Shown here: piece after piece, positions 35,201 to 45,616 of the stretch
Position numbering within the stretch: the first letter of the stretch is position 1
How the letters are laid out: each line of letters starts with the position of its first letter
DNA from: Pseudocercospora fijiensis CIRAD86
Lineage: Eukaryota; Ascomycota; Dothideomycetes; Mycosphaerellales; Mycosphaerellaceae
Reading direction: 5' to 3'
Length of the DNA: 64,000 nucleotides
NCBI RefSeq assembly: GCF_000340215.1
Contig: NW_006921538.1
Coordinates: forward strand, 3,722,936 to 3,786,935
Program-made: the position numbers and the translations under genes
Notes under the pieces: model-generated
The model's database searches: none
What the model was told of the DNA's origin: nothing
What the model saw: only the letters and a program-made list of their open reading frames with translations

Positions 35201-35893
35201 ATTGCTATAGACGACCGTTGCTTTGCCGATTCCGGTATCTCGTCCTTCGAGGAGCTTCTTATCTTCTATAACGTAGACTAGCATACTATAGACACGATAA
35301 TAAGCTATATACGAGATAAGGATTACGAACGAGCGGCTAGGCGACTAACTAGTTAGACAACAGACGACTCGGAAGACGACGCCGCTAATAACCTACCTAG
35401 TAACGAGCGAGTTAGACGAGAGATAAGAGGTATAAGAACATATAGTAACCGCTAGTTAACCGCTAGTTAGTTAACCGCTGGTAAGTTAATAGCTCGTAGA
35501 CAACGCACTAAGCAACAACGAGGTCGAAGAGATAGCAATTAGCGTAGCTAGGCTTTCCGACATAGTCGTAGAAGGCGGTAATTATATAGTAATAACAATA
35601 GTCTCTTCTACTACAAAATTGCTGCTTCTATAATAGTCTCTTCTACTACAAAATTGCTGCTTCTATAATAGTCTCTTCTACTGCAAAATTGCTGCTTCTA
35701 TAATAGTTAAATAGTTAAATAGCCGCTTTACCGACAGGCTCGAGAGAGGCGCCCTTCTTAACCCAATTCGTTACTACGCCGAGCGGTTCTAAACGCTACT
35801 AAACTAGAGGATTGCGGGTAGCTTATTGCCTAGTAATCACTAGTAAAACGCTGTGCTTATAACTCCATTTAGGTTTTACTAAAACTCCTGACA
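32234..35893 (+). mobile_element. RIP-degraded MULE-like element, full-length copy (B)
   Basis: About 3.7 kb. The 5' end TATTAGGA equals TGTCAGGA after RIP, and the 3' end is TCCTGACA, so the termini are inverted repeats of at least 8-15 bp. A transposase-like frame begins at the ATG at 32487 and is interrupted by many TAG/TAA. Near 33440-33750 it reads LLDATYKTTDLSWNLFTIYV, a MULE-type DDE start, followed by an AAIVDDS segment and YLCWRYVKETF where many MULEs have C-D-F-H-R-E. Further coding-like sequence reaches about 35450. The exact subfamily is uncertain. Confidence 0.78.
35599..35703. repeat. Three tandem 35-bp units near the 3' end of copy B
   Basis: Units 35599-35633, 35634-35668 and 35669-35703 begin TAGTCTCTTCTACTACAAAA and are almost identical. 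The deleted copy A has only one such unit, near 31960. Confidence 0.85.
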
Positions 35894-38800
35894 TACACGA
35901 CAAATCCAATAGGGACCTTTAGAAATAGCTAACCTAGCTACCGGCTTCCAAATAAGCGCTAGCTCGTAACCGTTAGGTAAAGGATTAATGTAGCGCTTTT
36001 TACGGACCTTTAGAAGAGGCCAATTGGTATATAATTGAAAGCGGTTTAGTGTAGTAAGGAGCCCCTGTTCTAGACCTTCTAGGGGTATAGACCTTAGCTA
36101 TAGACCTATAGACAGTATAGTATACTAAACTATAGAAACTGGAGCGATTGTAGTTACTGCAGCTACTGCAACGGTCGTTGCTATTGCGAGTAAATACCTC
36201 GAGGAAGATAGCAGTAATAAGGACCGGTAGGCGTAGAGGGAGGGTGAATCTATACGTAAATAATAGCACCGCCAGTTAAGGCGTAACCGACTATTTGAAC
36301 CGGCGAGAATATATAACAAACAGCGCTTCGACCTTCTCAGTTATCCGGAGGCTAATATCAAGGGTAACTTCCGCTTTACAAGGCCTAAATTGATAGAGTT
36401 AGTAGACCTATTAGATATTGGTTCAATCGTATTGCTAGTTAGCCTTAAATTGCTACCTATAACGGTGCTTTATATTGTCTGTAAGCGGCTGTCTAGTCTA
36501 GGCTTCTAGAAGGATATAGATGAGAAGTTTGGCTATTTAGCTACTATATTAAGTTATATATTCAATGCGGTAGTATATAGCCTAGCGCTAAGGTAGAAGT
36601 CGTTCTTATTCTTTAACAAGAGGCGGCTTAGTAAGCAATATCTCCGGAGCCTGGCGGAGTCGCTGTATCTATTAGTTAGAGTGTCTAGTGTCTTCGGATA
36701 TATAGATAGCACTATAAGGAAGATTGCGAGACCTAGTCGCAACTAGAGGGTGTTCTATAATAGCTATAAGCACTTCTATAGCCTCAAATTCTAAGGTATA
36801 CAGCTACCGGATAGAATACTGCTTATTAATGGCCCTTATCCTGGCTCTTACGGCGATAGTCGACTAGTACGCGAGTCTAATATTAACTAGGTATAGCATA
36901 AGTTGTTTAATAACGACCCTATCGAAGACAAGCTCTTTCTCTTTAGTAACTCGGCATATAGACAGGTTGATAGCATTATTGGATCGTAGAAGTCGAAGAG
37001 AGGCGGCTATCGTAACCCTATATAGGCGTAGGTTGCGAAGGAATAGTCGGCTCTACGACAGTCGGTCGAATAGGGGTTTAGTAAGGTAACTAACAACTAG
37101 CTATTCTTCGAGTATAAGAAGGGGCTGCGGACTGGTTTAATACCGATAGGGTCCTGCTATTTAGTAGCAGTGTTACTCACTAATTGCCTGTCTTGCTATC
37201 GTAGAAACAAGGTCGCTACGTACTACGGTTTAAGGTATCCGGACATTAGAGATTACTTAGGTGCTAAGCTGCTACCTATACCGCTAGTAGGTATAGAAAT
37301 GCCGGATCTAATGCGTGCAAACCCTTCTAGTAATAGATTAGAGGTTAGAAGTAATATAGAAGACATTAGGGAAGTAGTTATTAATGATAGTAATAAAGAA
37401 TGGTAAAGAATAGCGATAGATTAGTAAGGAGATAATATCCAACTCTTCCCTATCCTCTTATTAATACTCGGATTAGATACGGAAGAGCTTCGGATAGCTG
37501 TTTTACTATAGCGAGAGCTATATACCTTGCTTCTTAGTATCTTAGCAAGATGCAAAGGCAGAGAATAGTAAGGGGTGTAGAAATTTCTAGAAGTCTTCGA
37601 AATTCACTATTAGTAACTAACAGAACTGTAGCATTATAACTAATAGTATCGAAGGTAGTAACAACTATGCTAGAGAATTCGCCTCTTACCAAGTTTCTTA
37701 CTAATTCCGGAACCAACGAGCACTCGGAACACTATATACGATACACCCGATTTAGTCCTCCTCGCTTAAGTCTAATACCTCGATTACGCGAATATCTATA
37801 CACTAGCGGCCATTAATTTCCAATATCTAACGCTTCTAACAACTACGAGATAGTTCTATCGCTATCGTAGCCGTCGTTACTATGTCCTATCGGCGTTATA
37901 ACGTTAGCAACGAGGTTCTCGTTAAGGCTAAAGTCGGTAACCTACGATAACTGCGAAGGAATAAGAGGGACGTGTCTAACACGTCTAATAAGAAGGGCTC
38001 TTAGCTTATTAAATTAACGTACCGTAGACGCGTGTATTAGCTTTATACGCTTCTTAGAGCGGCTGTCGATATCGTCTATTCGGCGGATTAGATAGTGGTT
38101 GTTTGTTGCCTCGGAATAATAGTTAGCTCTTAGTTGATTTGCTAACGCAGTAATAGCTTCTCGAAATAGCTCCAACACTCGACTTAATAACCGCTCCTTA
38201 TTTAGCTGCTTCTTACTATCGATATCTAAGCGGCGGCGCGTTGTATATAGCGTCGAAGGGGGATTAGAAAGAGCCGGATTTAGTGCTAGCGTTAATGGAG
38301 CTATAATAACTAGACTCGGTATCGATAGACTTACAAACGCTACTAGTTCTTAGACTCGCTACGACATAACACGGAGCATATTGTCTTAGACTTGCTAAGC
38401 TAGTGTCTTATAACTACGCAGTTTATTAGGCGTAAGAAGCTTCTTGCGGAGCTTCTTATTATTCAGCAATACAGTGTCCTTAAAGCGATCAAGTATCTGT
38501 TTAAACTCGGAGTCCTTAGCAACTATACTAGAGGCCGTTAATAGCGCTCTATACTCGATAACTCGCTTTACAATCTACCTACGAATGAGTGTATCTATAC
38601 CCTTAATAGCACGCTATCTAGTAGGCTTATAGTCGTTACACTACTTCTAATAGCGCTTAACTATATCTCGGATCCGACCTTCTACATAATAGCTAGCATT
38701 AGCCTCGAAGTGCTTGATAATTAGTAAGGCAAAATCGTCCGATATGCGGCTATCGCTATTAACTCGATTATAGTCGTCTTCTACGCCTTCTAGCAGGTTA

Positions 38801-39650
38801 AAGTTGTGCTAAGAGTCTTTAGTAGCAGTAGAAGGCTAAGAGTCGCTCAAATCTAGTATAGGCTGTTAGACTACAGCCTATTGTTGCCGCTACCGCTCGA
38901 GGTAAGCCGTTAAAGAGGTGTCTATACCTCTTTAAATAACCGGCCTCGGTAGAGTTGAATTTAGTATCTAGTTAGTAGCTACACTGCTCTCGCTGTCGCT
39001 ATTATAGCTTGAATTAGTTAATAAGCTTGCTATAGACATAGAGCGACTATATAGTAGCCGCTCTATCTAGACTAGAGGTAATAGACTTCCGACTAAATAT
39101 AGCTATATTAAAGAGACGTCTATATAAAGAGGGTTACTTTAAAGAGCTACTCGAATAGGTATAGGCGGTACCTATAGTAGTAGGTAGACTAGAGTAGCAA
39201 AGGCTAGTATAGAAGAGCCGGAGCCTAGGTCGATAATACGAGAGAGACAAGAGGGGGGGTCTATAGTAGCTATAATCGAGAATAAGGGTAGTTATACTAA
39301 CAATTAAAGACCTCTCCTACTTCTATAGGTGCCTCTTATCCTATAGACGATATACTACAATTAATCCTCGAATTTAGGTTCTATCTAGTAGCCCTTTAGC
39401 GGCCCCTTAGTAGCCCCTATTGCTAATTATAATAACGGCTACATACCTAGACCTTTATATATATAAGTTAGTGCCCTCTCGCACTATCTCGAAGACCTAA
39501 TAGCTACTTTCTACCTCGCTGTCGCTAGTTACAGGGTGTAGCGCTAAGGAGCTAATTTGCCTTTAATAAGCTAAGCCGGACAGGGTTTAAGCTACCTCTA
39601 TATTCTTCTAATACCTAACTTCTTCTAGCTAAGGCAGGATCACCACCCCT
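35894..39650 (+). mobile_element. RIP-degraded PIF/Harbinger-like transposon block
   Basis: On the plus strand, 36290-37400 reads, through TAG codons, as a Harbinger (DDE_4) transposase. Readable pieces are FRFTRPKLIELVDLLDI at the N-terminal helix region, SVFGYIDSTIRKIARPS (first Asp), SYKHFYSLKFWGIQLP, and the late motif RQSVEWGFSKV characteristic of HARBI-type proteins. A short open tail reaches a TAA near 37404. From about 37530 to 39050 the minus strand carries a second old reading frame with no domain I can name; Harbinger elements often carry a second gene, so it may be that. Terminal repeats were not identified, so outer limits are approximate. Confidence 0.7.
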
Positions 39651-39676
39651 GCGAGTCGTAAATATAGTGTCTTATA

Positions 39677-39704
39677 TGCTTTTGAACGCGCGCGTTCAAA
39701 AGCA
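39677..39704. repeat. Perfect 28-bp palindrome
   Basis: The two 14-base arms are exact reverse complements with no spacer; the left arm begins TGCTTTTGAA and the centre is an alternating CG run. It sits exactly where RIP-degraded DNA gives way to ordinary sequence. Confidence 0.9.
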
Positions 39705-40321
39705 CGGTCCAAGGTCTACGAGTTGATAATTCACCCCTATTCAAACCGGCGGTCGAAGGATGCGGTACTAACCTTCGTATCCACCTTGTTCCCCGACTGC
39801 GCGAAATTGGTGGCTTCTGAAGGTCCCTAATGGTGCCTGAGTGGAGCCATCTGACGGACATGGCGAATATCTCCTCAATGGTGTCCAAAAGATGCAATCG
39901 TCGATCTTAGGCTTCGTGAAAATCGTGGCTGAAAGTGCGCGGGAAGTACGTGGACGCGTGGCAGTAAGACTGGCTGTGAGCGTGGGAAGGCATCCTTTCT
40001 TGGCGAGTAAGGATCACGTTGTCAGAACATTGGAAGCAATGCAGGAAGCCATCACACTCACAGAAGGGAAGTGTCTACCGAAACAAGTGACAAGTGCAGA
40101 GGCTGTATCCCTCGACACACATGGCCCATCTGGCCAGCTCGGTGTTTGGGGACTTCCAGGCCCTTGGGATTGGGGAGATTGAAGCGGGGACAAATCTCGG
40201 ATGGTTCGGGAAAATCTCGGTTCCAAGGACAAGTAACAGCTTTGCGAAACTGTTCAGTTCGTTGTTCTCAAGCAGTGGGGCAGACATGATCTCGAACGAA
40301 TCTTCACGTCGCATTGTCTCC
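39705..40321. other. Intergenic, no gene seen
   Basis: 3' flank of the transcription-factor-like gene; ordinary composition, nothing recognised. Confidence 0.4.
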
Positions 40322-41818
40322 TCATCCAGGCTTCTTAAAAGTGAAAGCCAGAATACCAGAGCTCTGGCCGCCAACGAACAGCTCAGCAGCGGCTTGCAGT
40401 CTCTGCCCGCTCTCCTCGAACGCATTAGAACTGGTGATACTCATGATCTGCTGACCCACGACGCGAAGCAAGAGTCTCGCTTTGGCCGGCGACAATCCTC
40501 GAGCGGCAAAGACGTCGAAATCGTTCAAGACGCCCCAAACAGCGACGAGGTCCAGGATGCAGCAGCTGTGGCCAGCTTCGTCTTTGTCCGTGGCCCAGTG
40601 ACAGGCCATGAGGACATTGGCTGCCAAGCGCGAGATTTGTGCTTGGATTTCAGTCTTCGGAGGGAGATGGTGCTCGGCGTAATTCTTTGGAAATAAGGTG
40701 TTCAGGCGCCAGCAAAGTCGGAGCAGAAAGATGCGTGTGGACCAGTAATGCATGGCTGCTTCATATTCGGGAATGGTGCTGAAATTCATGACATATGGGG
40801 TGATGTCGGCGGTTGCAGGAGACTCCATCTTTTGAATATTGACGTGGTGCAGCAGTTCACTCTCAGCGTCCTGATCTTCAAGCCGGAGCAGATCTTTGGC
40901 GAGAAGCACCGCCTTCTCCACGTCTTCCGCATTCGGGCTGCTTTGGAGGCTCTTCACGCAGACGATGAGGCGCGGCAGACGAATGAAATGCTGGTTGCTC
41001 AGCTTTCTCAGCCTGCCGACCGGGGCCCATTGCGCTTTCATCTTCTCTTTCGAGAATGGGACCGGCTCAGCTTCGAGCCATCGTGGGCATTCGAAGGGAG
41101 AAGGCGTGCCCATCACGCACGGTCCGATGAAGGCAATGGGCCAGAATGTATACATCAGAGCACAAGACAGGTCGCTTGGGGGTTTGTTCGAAGTCGCTTG
41201 CGCCATCAGGATGGCAGCAATGCCATGCATATGCGAGCGCAATGGGGCCGAAGTCCAGGAAAAGAGCCGCTCGAATGTGACCAGGAGGGCGACTGCAAGA
41301 AGCGTATCATCTGCGGAGGCGGATTTTGCCATGTTGTCTCGCAAGGAAGTGATGGCGCGGCCATAGCTGGACAGACAGCTGTCTTGGGTGACATTGGTTC
41401 GTTTGGCCGCAAGATCCGATGCCTTCACAATTGCCTTGGCCGCCGCATCGACAGCATCGTCGTGGCCGATTCGCGAGGGGACCAGCTGGAACCAGATGTC
41501 GTTTCGGTGAGTCCTGACCATCATGTCGACGAGCTCCGTCCTCAGGCGCGTGGCTGCAGCAGTCGGCTTGTACACCAGAAGGGGCGGCGCATGTTTGGCG
41601 CTTTCTGGGGTCCGTGGTGGATTCTTTTGAGTCTTGCGGTGTCGTCGAATCAACTGCTGGTCTTTGGTAGCACCAGAAAGCGCTCGGATTCCTCGGAACG
41701 GCTGGCTGCCATGACGCGGGAGGTTCGACTCGTCTGCATAGGCTGCGAGGTCCACCTCATCTTCGGTGGCGATTTCACGAAATCGAGTGTCCTCGTCGCT
41801 GTCGGGAGGTGTCTGCAT
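40322..41818 (-). CDS. Fungal transcription-factor-domain protein lacking a visible Zn cluster
   Basis: From the ATG at 41818 the frame codes for 498 residues. It is open 18 codons further up but without ATG. The region from about residue 90 fits the fungal-specific transcription factor (Fungal_trans_2) architecture: a DMMVRTHRNDIWFQLVP start, AVALLVTFERLFSW, HMHGIAAILMAQ, a helical middle and a conserved-looking C-terminal HxxWHHxxLxL-poor end. No Zn2Cys6 cluster (six-Cys motif) is found in the frame or in an obvious upstream exon. Either the DNA-binding exon was not recognised or lost, or the protein acts without it. The N-terminal 80 residues are basic (RRHRKTQKNPPRTP) and might serve as a nuclear localisation signal. 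Confidence 0.75.
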   Translation of the reverse strand: MQTPPDSDEDTRFREIATEDEVDLAAYADESNLPRHGSQPFRGIRALSGATKDQQLIRRHRKTQKNPPRTPESAKHAPPLLVYKPTAAATRLRTELVDMMVRTHRNDIWFQLVPSRIGHDDAVDAAAKAIVKASDLAAKRTNVTQDSCLSSYGRAITSLRDNMAKSASADDTLLAVALLVTFERLFSWTSAPLRSHMHGIAAILMAQATSNKPPSDLSCALMYTFWPIAFIGPCVMGTPSPFECPRWLEAEPVPFSKEKMKAQWAPVGRLRKLSNQHFIRLPRLIVCVKSLQSSPNAEDVEKAVLLAKDLLRLEDQDAESELLHHVNIQKMESPATADITPYVMNFSTIPEYEAAMHYWSTRIFLLRLCWRLNTLFPKNYAEHHLPPKTEIQAQISRLAANVLMACHWATDKDEAGHSCCILDLVAVWGVLNDFDVFAARGLSPAKARLLLRVVGQQIMSITSSNAFEESGQRLQAAAELFVGGQSSGILAFTFKKPG

Positions 41819-42358
41819 GCCTCCGAAGCCGTATGCTGCCCATTTGTGTGATGATTTGCTCGGCAGATGCAAAGATCACGACTTGATGAGAATGCGCACA
41901 GAGAAGAGATCTTGCATAGGCAGGCCGCAGGTACTTACATCAGCCTTAATGCGCTATGTTTTTAGCTGCCGATGTTCCCTGCTGGCCGTGGCCGAGAATA
42001 GATGCATATCGCTTGCCTCGTCTGGCGAGCTTCGACGTCTCTTGGCCGGGACGGAGACAGAGTGGCTGAGCTTCTGAGGTATTTCTCCGTCTTTGCTAGT
42101 AATGCAGGAATTGTGAGGAGAAAGGATGGACTTGATGGGAGATCTTAGGAAGGAAGGAATTGGAAGGATTCGCGGTTCCTGCCGAGGCATGGATGCCGAC
42201 CGAGATCTTGAGGGAGAGCCAGGGAGGCGCCCCGGATACATTGTACTCATACAAAATTATACGACGAAAGCCTTTATCACTGCTCGATGGTGCACGATTG
42301 GACTTCACCAAGGCCCCAGACTCCTCAGACTCCCTATGCTCCACCGCTCCGACCCGCA
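41819..42358. other. Intergenic between convergently and divergently placed minus-strand genes
   Basis: Holds the upstream region of the 40322-41818 gene and the 3' flank of the NADAR gene. A minus-strand frame at 41954-42250 contains a basic VPAKRRRSSPDE stretch and could be an upstream exon, but all frames close before the nearest good donor site. Confidence 0.3.
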
Positions 42359-43024
42359 TCAGCCAGCCTGCGACTCTTCTGCCTCGTCTCCATCGACCCC
42401 CTCAACAACCTCACCCTTCTTCTCCTTCATCCGATCTTCCTCTCTCAGCCTCTCCCTCACTCTCATCAATGCCACATCCAGTTTGCTCTGGCCCCACTAC
42501 TGTCTATTCGCCTCAGCATGGGCAGCATCGAACCCAACACCCCAGATGCGATCATGCGGGCTCGCCTCGACCAGTTCACGATCGCCCGTCGCAAGCAGCT
42601 TTTTCTTCAGTCCCTCGTTGCCGCGAAACTTGTGCATGTTGCCCTCTTCCACGATCTGATCACAGTTCTGCACCCACACCTTCTCGCTGAAGCCTCTGAC
42701 TTGCTTGCCGAGCGCTTTCGCCTTGCCCGGATGCGAGGCCTGCAAGATCTTGACCATCATGGGCTGGTCGCGAAAGAGGCGCGCTTTGCTTGCCATCATC
42801 CAGTGCTCTGCGGTATAGTAGAGCTTGCCGTCGACTTTGAATGGGGAAGGTGCCCACTAGCAGAGGAAGCCGTGATTTCGTTCGTACTCACGCCAGAAGT
42901 AGATCGTGCCTTGAGGATCTCGTCCGCCAGTGCTTGGTCCAGGTTGCGAAAACTGAGCAGAAGATTGCGCTTGCTTTTTCTTCTTGTTGCTCGCGAGGCG
43001 AGCTTCGTTGCCTTTCGTGTTCAT
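42359..43024 (-). pseudogene. NADAR-domain (YbiA-like N-glycosidase) gene with two in-frame TAG codons
   Basis: A single frame of 222 codons from an ATG at 43024 to a TGA at 42359-42361. It is broken only by TAG at codon 56 (42857-42859) and codon 176 (42497-42499). Around them the NADAR fold is well preserved: IYFWREYERNHGFLC before the first stop, WAPSPFKVDGKLYYTAEHWM after it, ALGKQVRGFSEKVW, CDQIVEEGN, KKKLLATGDRELVEASP, DRIWGVGFDAA, and WGQSKLDVALMRVRERLR after the second stop. NADAR enzymes hydrolyse N-glycosidic bonds of ADP-ribose or riboflavin-pathway intermediates. At both stops Gln (CAG) fits the family, so C to T changes of the RIP type are likely. Basic N-terminus KNKKKKQ and acidic tail. 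Confidence 0.8.
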
Positions 43025-43458
43025 GGCTGCCGAGGTGTTGAGAATGAAGTCGGTAGTTGGTCTGCAATAGCGATGATATCTAAACTTGTTGAAAGTACTG
43101 ATCTGGTCAGTTCAATTGTAATTGCTGATTTGGTTGCTGTCCCGAGAAGAAGACAAGAGCACACTTGTATTTCGTCGTCCATTGCGGTGACCTCGTTTGG
43201 GAAGACCACGCTTGACATGCCGTGAGGGTCATTGGTCAGTCGTGACTGCCTTTTCTGCAGCGTACCAAACTCTGTCGCTTTGTGATGTGCAATTGAGCGT
43301 CCAGGACACTGGCCAGGTGATGGAAGCAGCATTCATACGCAAGGTCCGAGAAACTCCTCCTGCGTCGTCCAGCAAATCAGTAAATTACGTACGCTCGCTC
43401 CTCGTGGGTATCATACACGCAGTTCTACTGTACTGTTCTCCGCAATGCACTTTATGCT
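43025..43458. other. Intergenic, no gene seen
   Basis: Upstream region of the NADAR gene and 3' flank of the PQ-loop gene; both are on the minus strand. Confidence 0.4.
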
Positions 43459-44500
43459 TCAGACAACCGCCATGCTTTCCGCTCTTTCGCCGAATGCGTG
43501 GAATTGGATAAAAATGATCGCATCTTCGACAATGGTGCCGAGAGAGCCAATCAGCCAAGGGGTGTTCGTGATGACATATTGTCGCTCGAGCGAGTGAAAG
43601 AGAATCTGGTCAAAATCAGTACAGGCCTGCCTGCATGTAAAGTGGTATCGTTTGACTTACGCCTGCACCATATGTCAAGTTGCCCAGCAAGCTCAACATG
43701 AAGAAGAGCAGACTGAGGCCGTCGCACGACCTTTCACGCTGATTCTTGATGATTTGCGGTATCCGCGCACCCAAATAGCACACCGCACTGATGTATCCAA
43801 GAATTTCCGCGCCAATCGGCGTCTCACCGCCATCGCCTTCCTCGCCCACAGGTGTCGGTCTCCACGCACCAGTCTTCCATGCGATTGCCCAGCCCGCAGC
43901 TCCTACCGCGCACACGCCGAGGAAGGAGACGGTGTTCTTGACGATCGCCCTCGTCCTGGTCGGCTCTTCCATGATGCGCTCGAGGCTGTCCCGGCCTTCG
44001 TTCGTGCTCGTTCTTCTGAGGCTTGCCCTGCTCGTGCGACGACTACCCGGCAGACCCAGATTCTCCTCAGTCACATCTGTCAGCCTTCTCTTGGGTTGCG
44101 AAGGCTTCGGGCTCTTGGAGACGGAAGGATTCTGGGTCGCGTGTCCGTTCAGCAGTGGTGTCTGCTCTGTGCCTTCTTCTCTGGCCACAACCTCCGTCTC
44201 CTGCTTCTTCTTCAGTCCCAAATAATACAAGCATTGCGAGATCAGCACTAGATCGGCTATGCAGAAGTATACAGCCAATGCGATGACCGTCGGCACGAGA
44301 CCTGCCCAGATGGCACCGGCAAAGTTCGTGATATCGCCGATGAACCAAATGAAGAGGAATGTCAGGGAGATGCCGTCGGCGTGGCCATTGGTGTAGTTCT
44401 CGATCAATTGTGGTACGAGCAGAAAGATCCAGGCTGCGAGGGAAATGCTGCCAAAGACGCCCGATAGCGCTTCATTCCAGGTCAGATGTATCGGCGGCAT
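43459..44500 (-). CDS. PQ-loop repeat vacuolar amino-acid transporter (Ypq1-like)
   Basis: Two exons, 43661-44500 and 43459-43605, with a 55-bp intron (GTAAGT..CCAG), 328 residues. Two PQ-loop repeats are seen: the first with LAAWIFLLVPQLIENY and DGISLTFLFIWFIGD, the second with YLGARIPQIIKNQRERS and DGLSLLFFMLSLLGN. The first four hydrophobic segments and the last three frame a basic Ser/Arg-rich cytosolic loop of about 110 residues. The last exon adds TPWLIGSLGTIVEDAIIFIQF, the conserved final helix. Homologues are vacuolar exporters of cationic amino acids. An in-frame ATG at 44635 would add 45 residues that do not look conserved; 44500 fits the family N-terminus better. Confidence 0.9.
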
Positions 44501-45616
44501 GCTGGGCAGTGTGGGCGTGTGGTATGAATGGGAAGCAGGCGACAGTCGTGCCTTCCCTCCAAAGCAGACGAGAAGAAGACTGCACACCGAGTTCTGGTGA
44601 GAAACGCCAGACCAGGCCAGCCATTGTTCGGGCATTCAACCTCTACGGTTCGAGGAAAGATAGGCATTGACCAATCACATGACCGCAATTTCATCCGGTG
44701 CCCCACGTCGCTCTATATTTGTTTTCTCACTGCCGCCGGCTCTCAATCTCTCACGCGACGGGATATCGAACTTTTCATGCACCATACTGTACCATGCTTT
44801 GAGCAAGTCTACCACACTGAAGCCAACGCTGTTCTGGCAGTCATGATGCCTCGGCGGTATGCTCGGCAGTCGAATACGATCCTTTGCCTGGAGGACTTCC
44901 GGTCAAGTGATCAGCTCTCGAAGGATTCAAGCTTCGTAGCCACGCCGAGTATGGTACGTATATAGCTTTGAAGAATCACAGTGGCGCTCCGTATTGAGAG
45001 TGCTTGGCCAAGAATACCGGTGTGTCACGTTCATTCTGCAGGACTTGCCGCCTGTCTGGTTGAGGCTAGCGGTTAGGCACAGCGCTGCATTTATTCGATG
45101 ACATGCTCGCAGGACTTCCGCCTTGGGGAAGTTTGGACTCGCTGGCATCTTTGCGCGGGACGTCAAGCGTTTCAAGACTCGCCGTGGAATCCTGCCGACC
45201 ACCTTTTGTGGTATGTTGCCTGCCACATTCAGAGCGCTTGGCTGCAGCTGTGCCTGTGCCTGTGCCGCCTCAGCCTCTCGACCCAGACTCTTCTGCTGCT
45301 CCAATACAAGAAGAAGGGATTCCGGTACTGTCGGCACTTGTCCTTCCTCTTCTTCTGCTCAGGTACAATCTTCCAGTTGTGTTGCTAAGGAAGAAGAAAT
45401 CGGAAAGCTTGCGAGAGCGACTTTCACAGGACAAGCCACTAGTCCCCACTGGGAGACCGTTTGTCTCGAGTCACACAGATCGTTCGTCATCCGTTTGGCT
45501 TGGCTTGGCTCGGCTCGTGCAAGGCAAGGCAAGCACACAAGACATATCAACTGCAGTCGCAGTCCAGCTTCAGTTTGTCTTCACATCCCACAAAACGCTC
45601 GCCAACATCGTCAAAA
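44501..45616. other. Intergenic, no gene seen
   Basis: Divergent promoter region between the PQ-loop gene (minus) and the MARVEL-like gene (plus). Overlapping frames only. Confidence 0.4.

Noticed and set aside
40748..41851. 367-codon plus-strand frame opposite the transcription-factor-like gene
   Set aside because: Antisense shadow; no ATG-supported domain, while the minus strand shows conserved regulatory-domain motifs.
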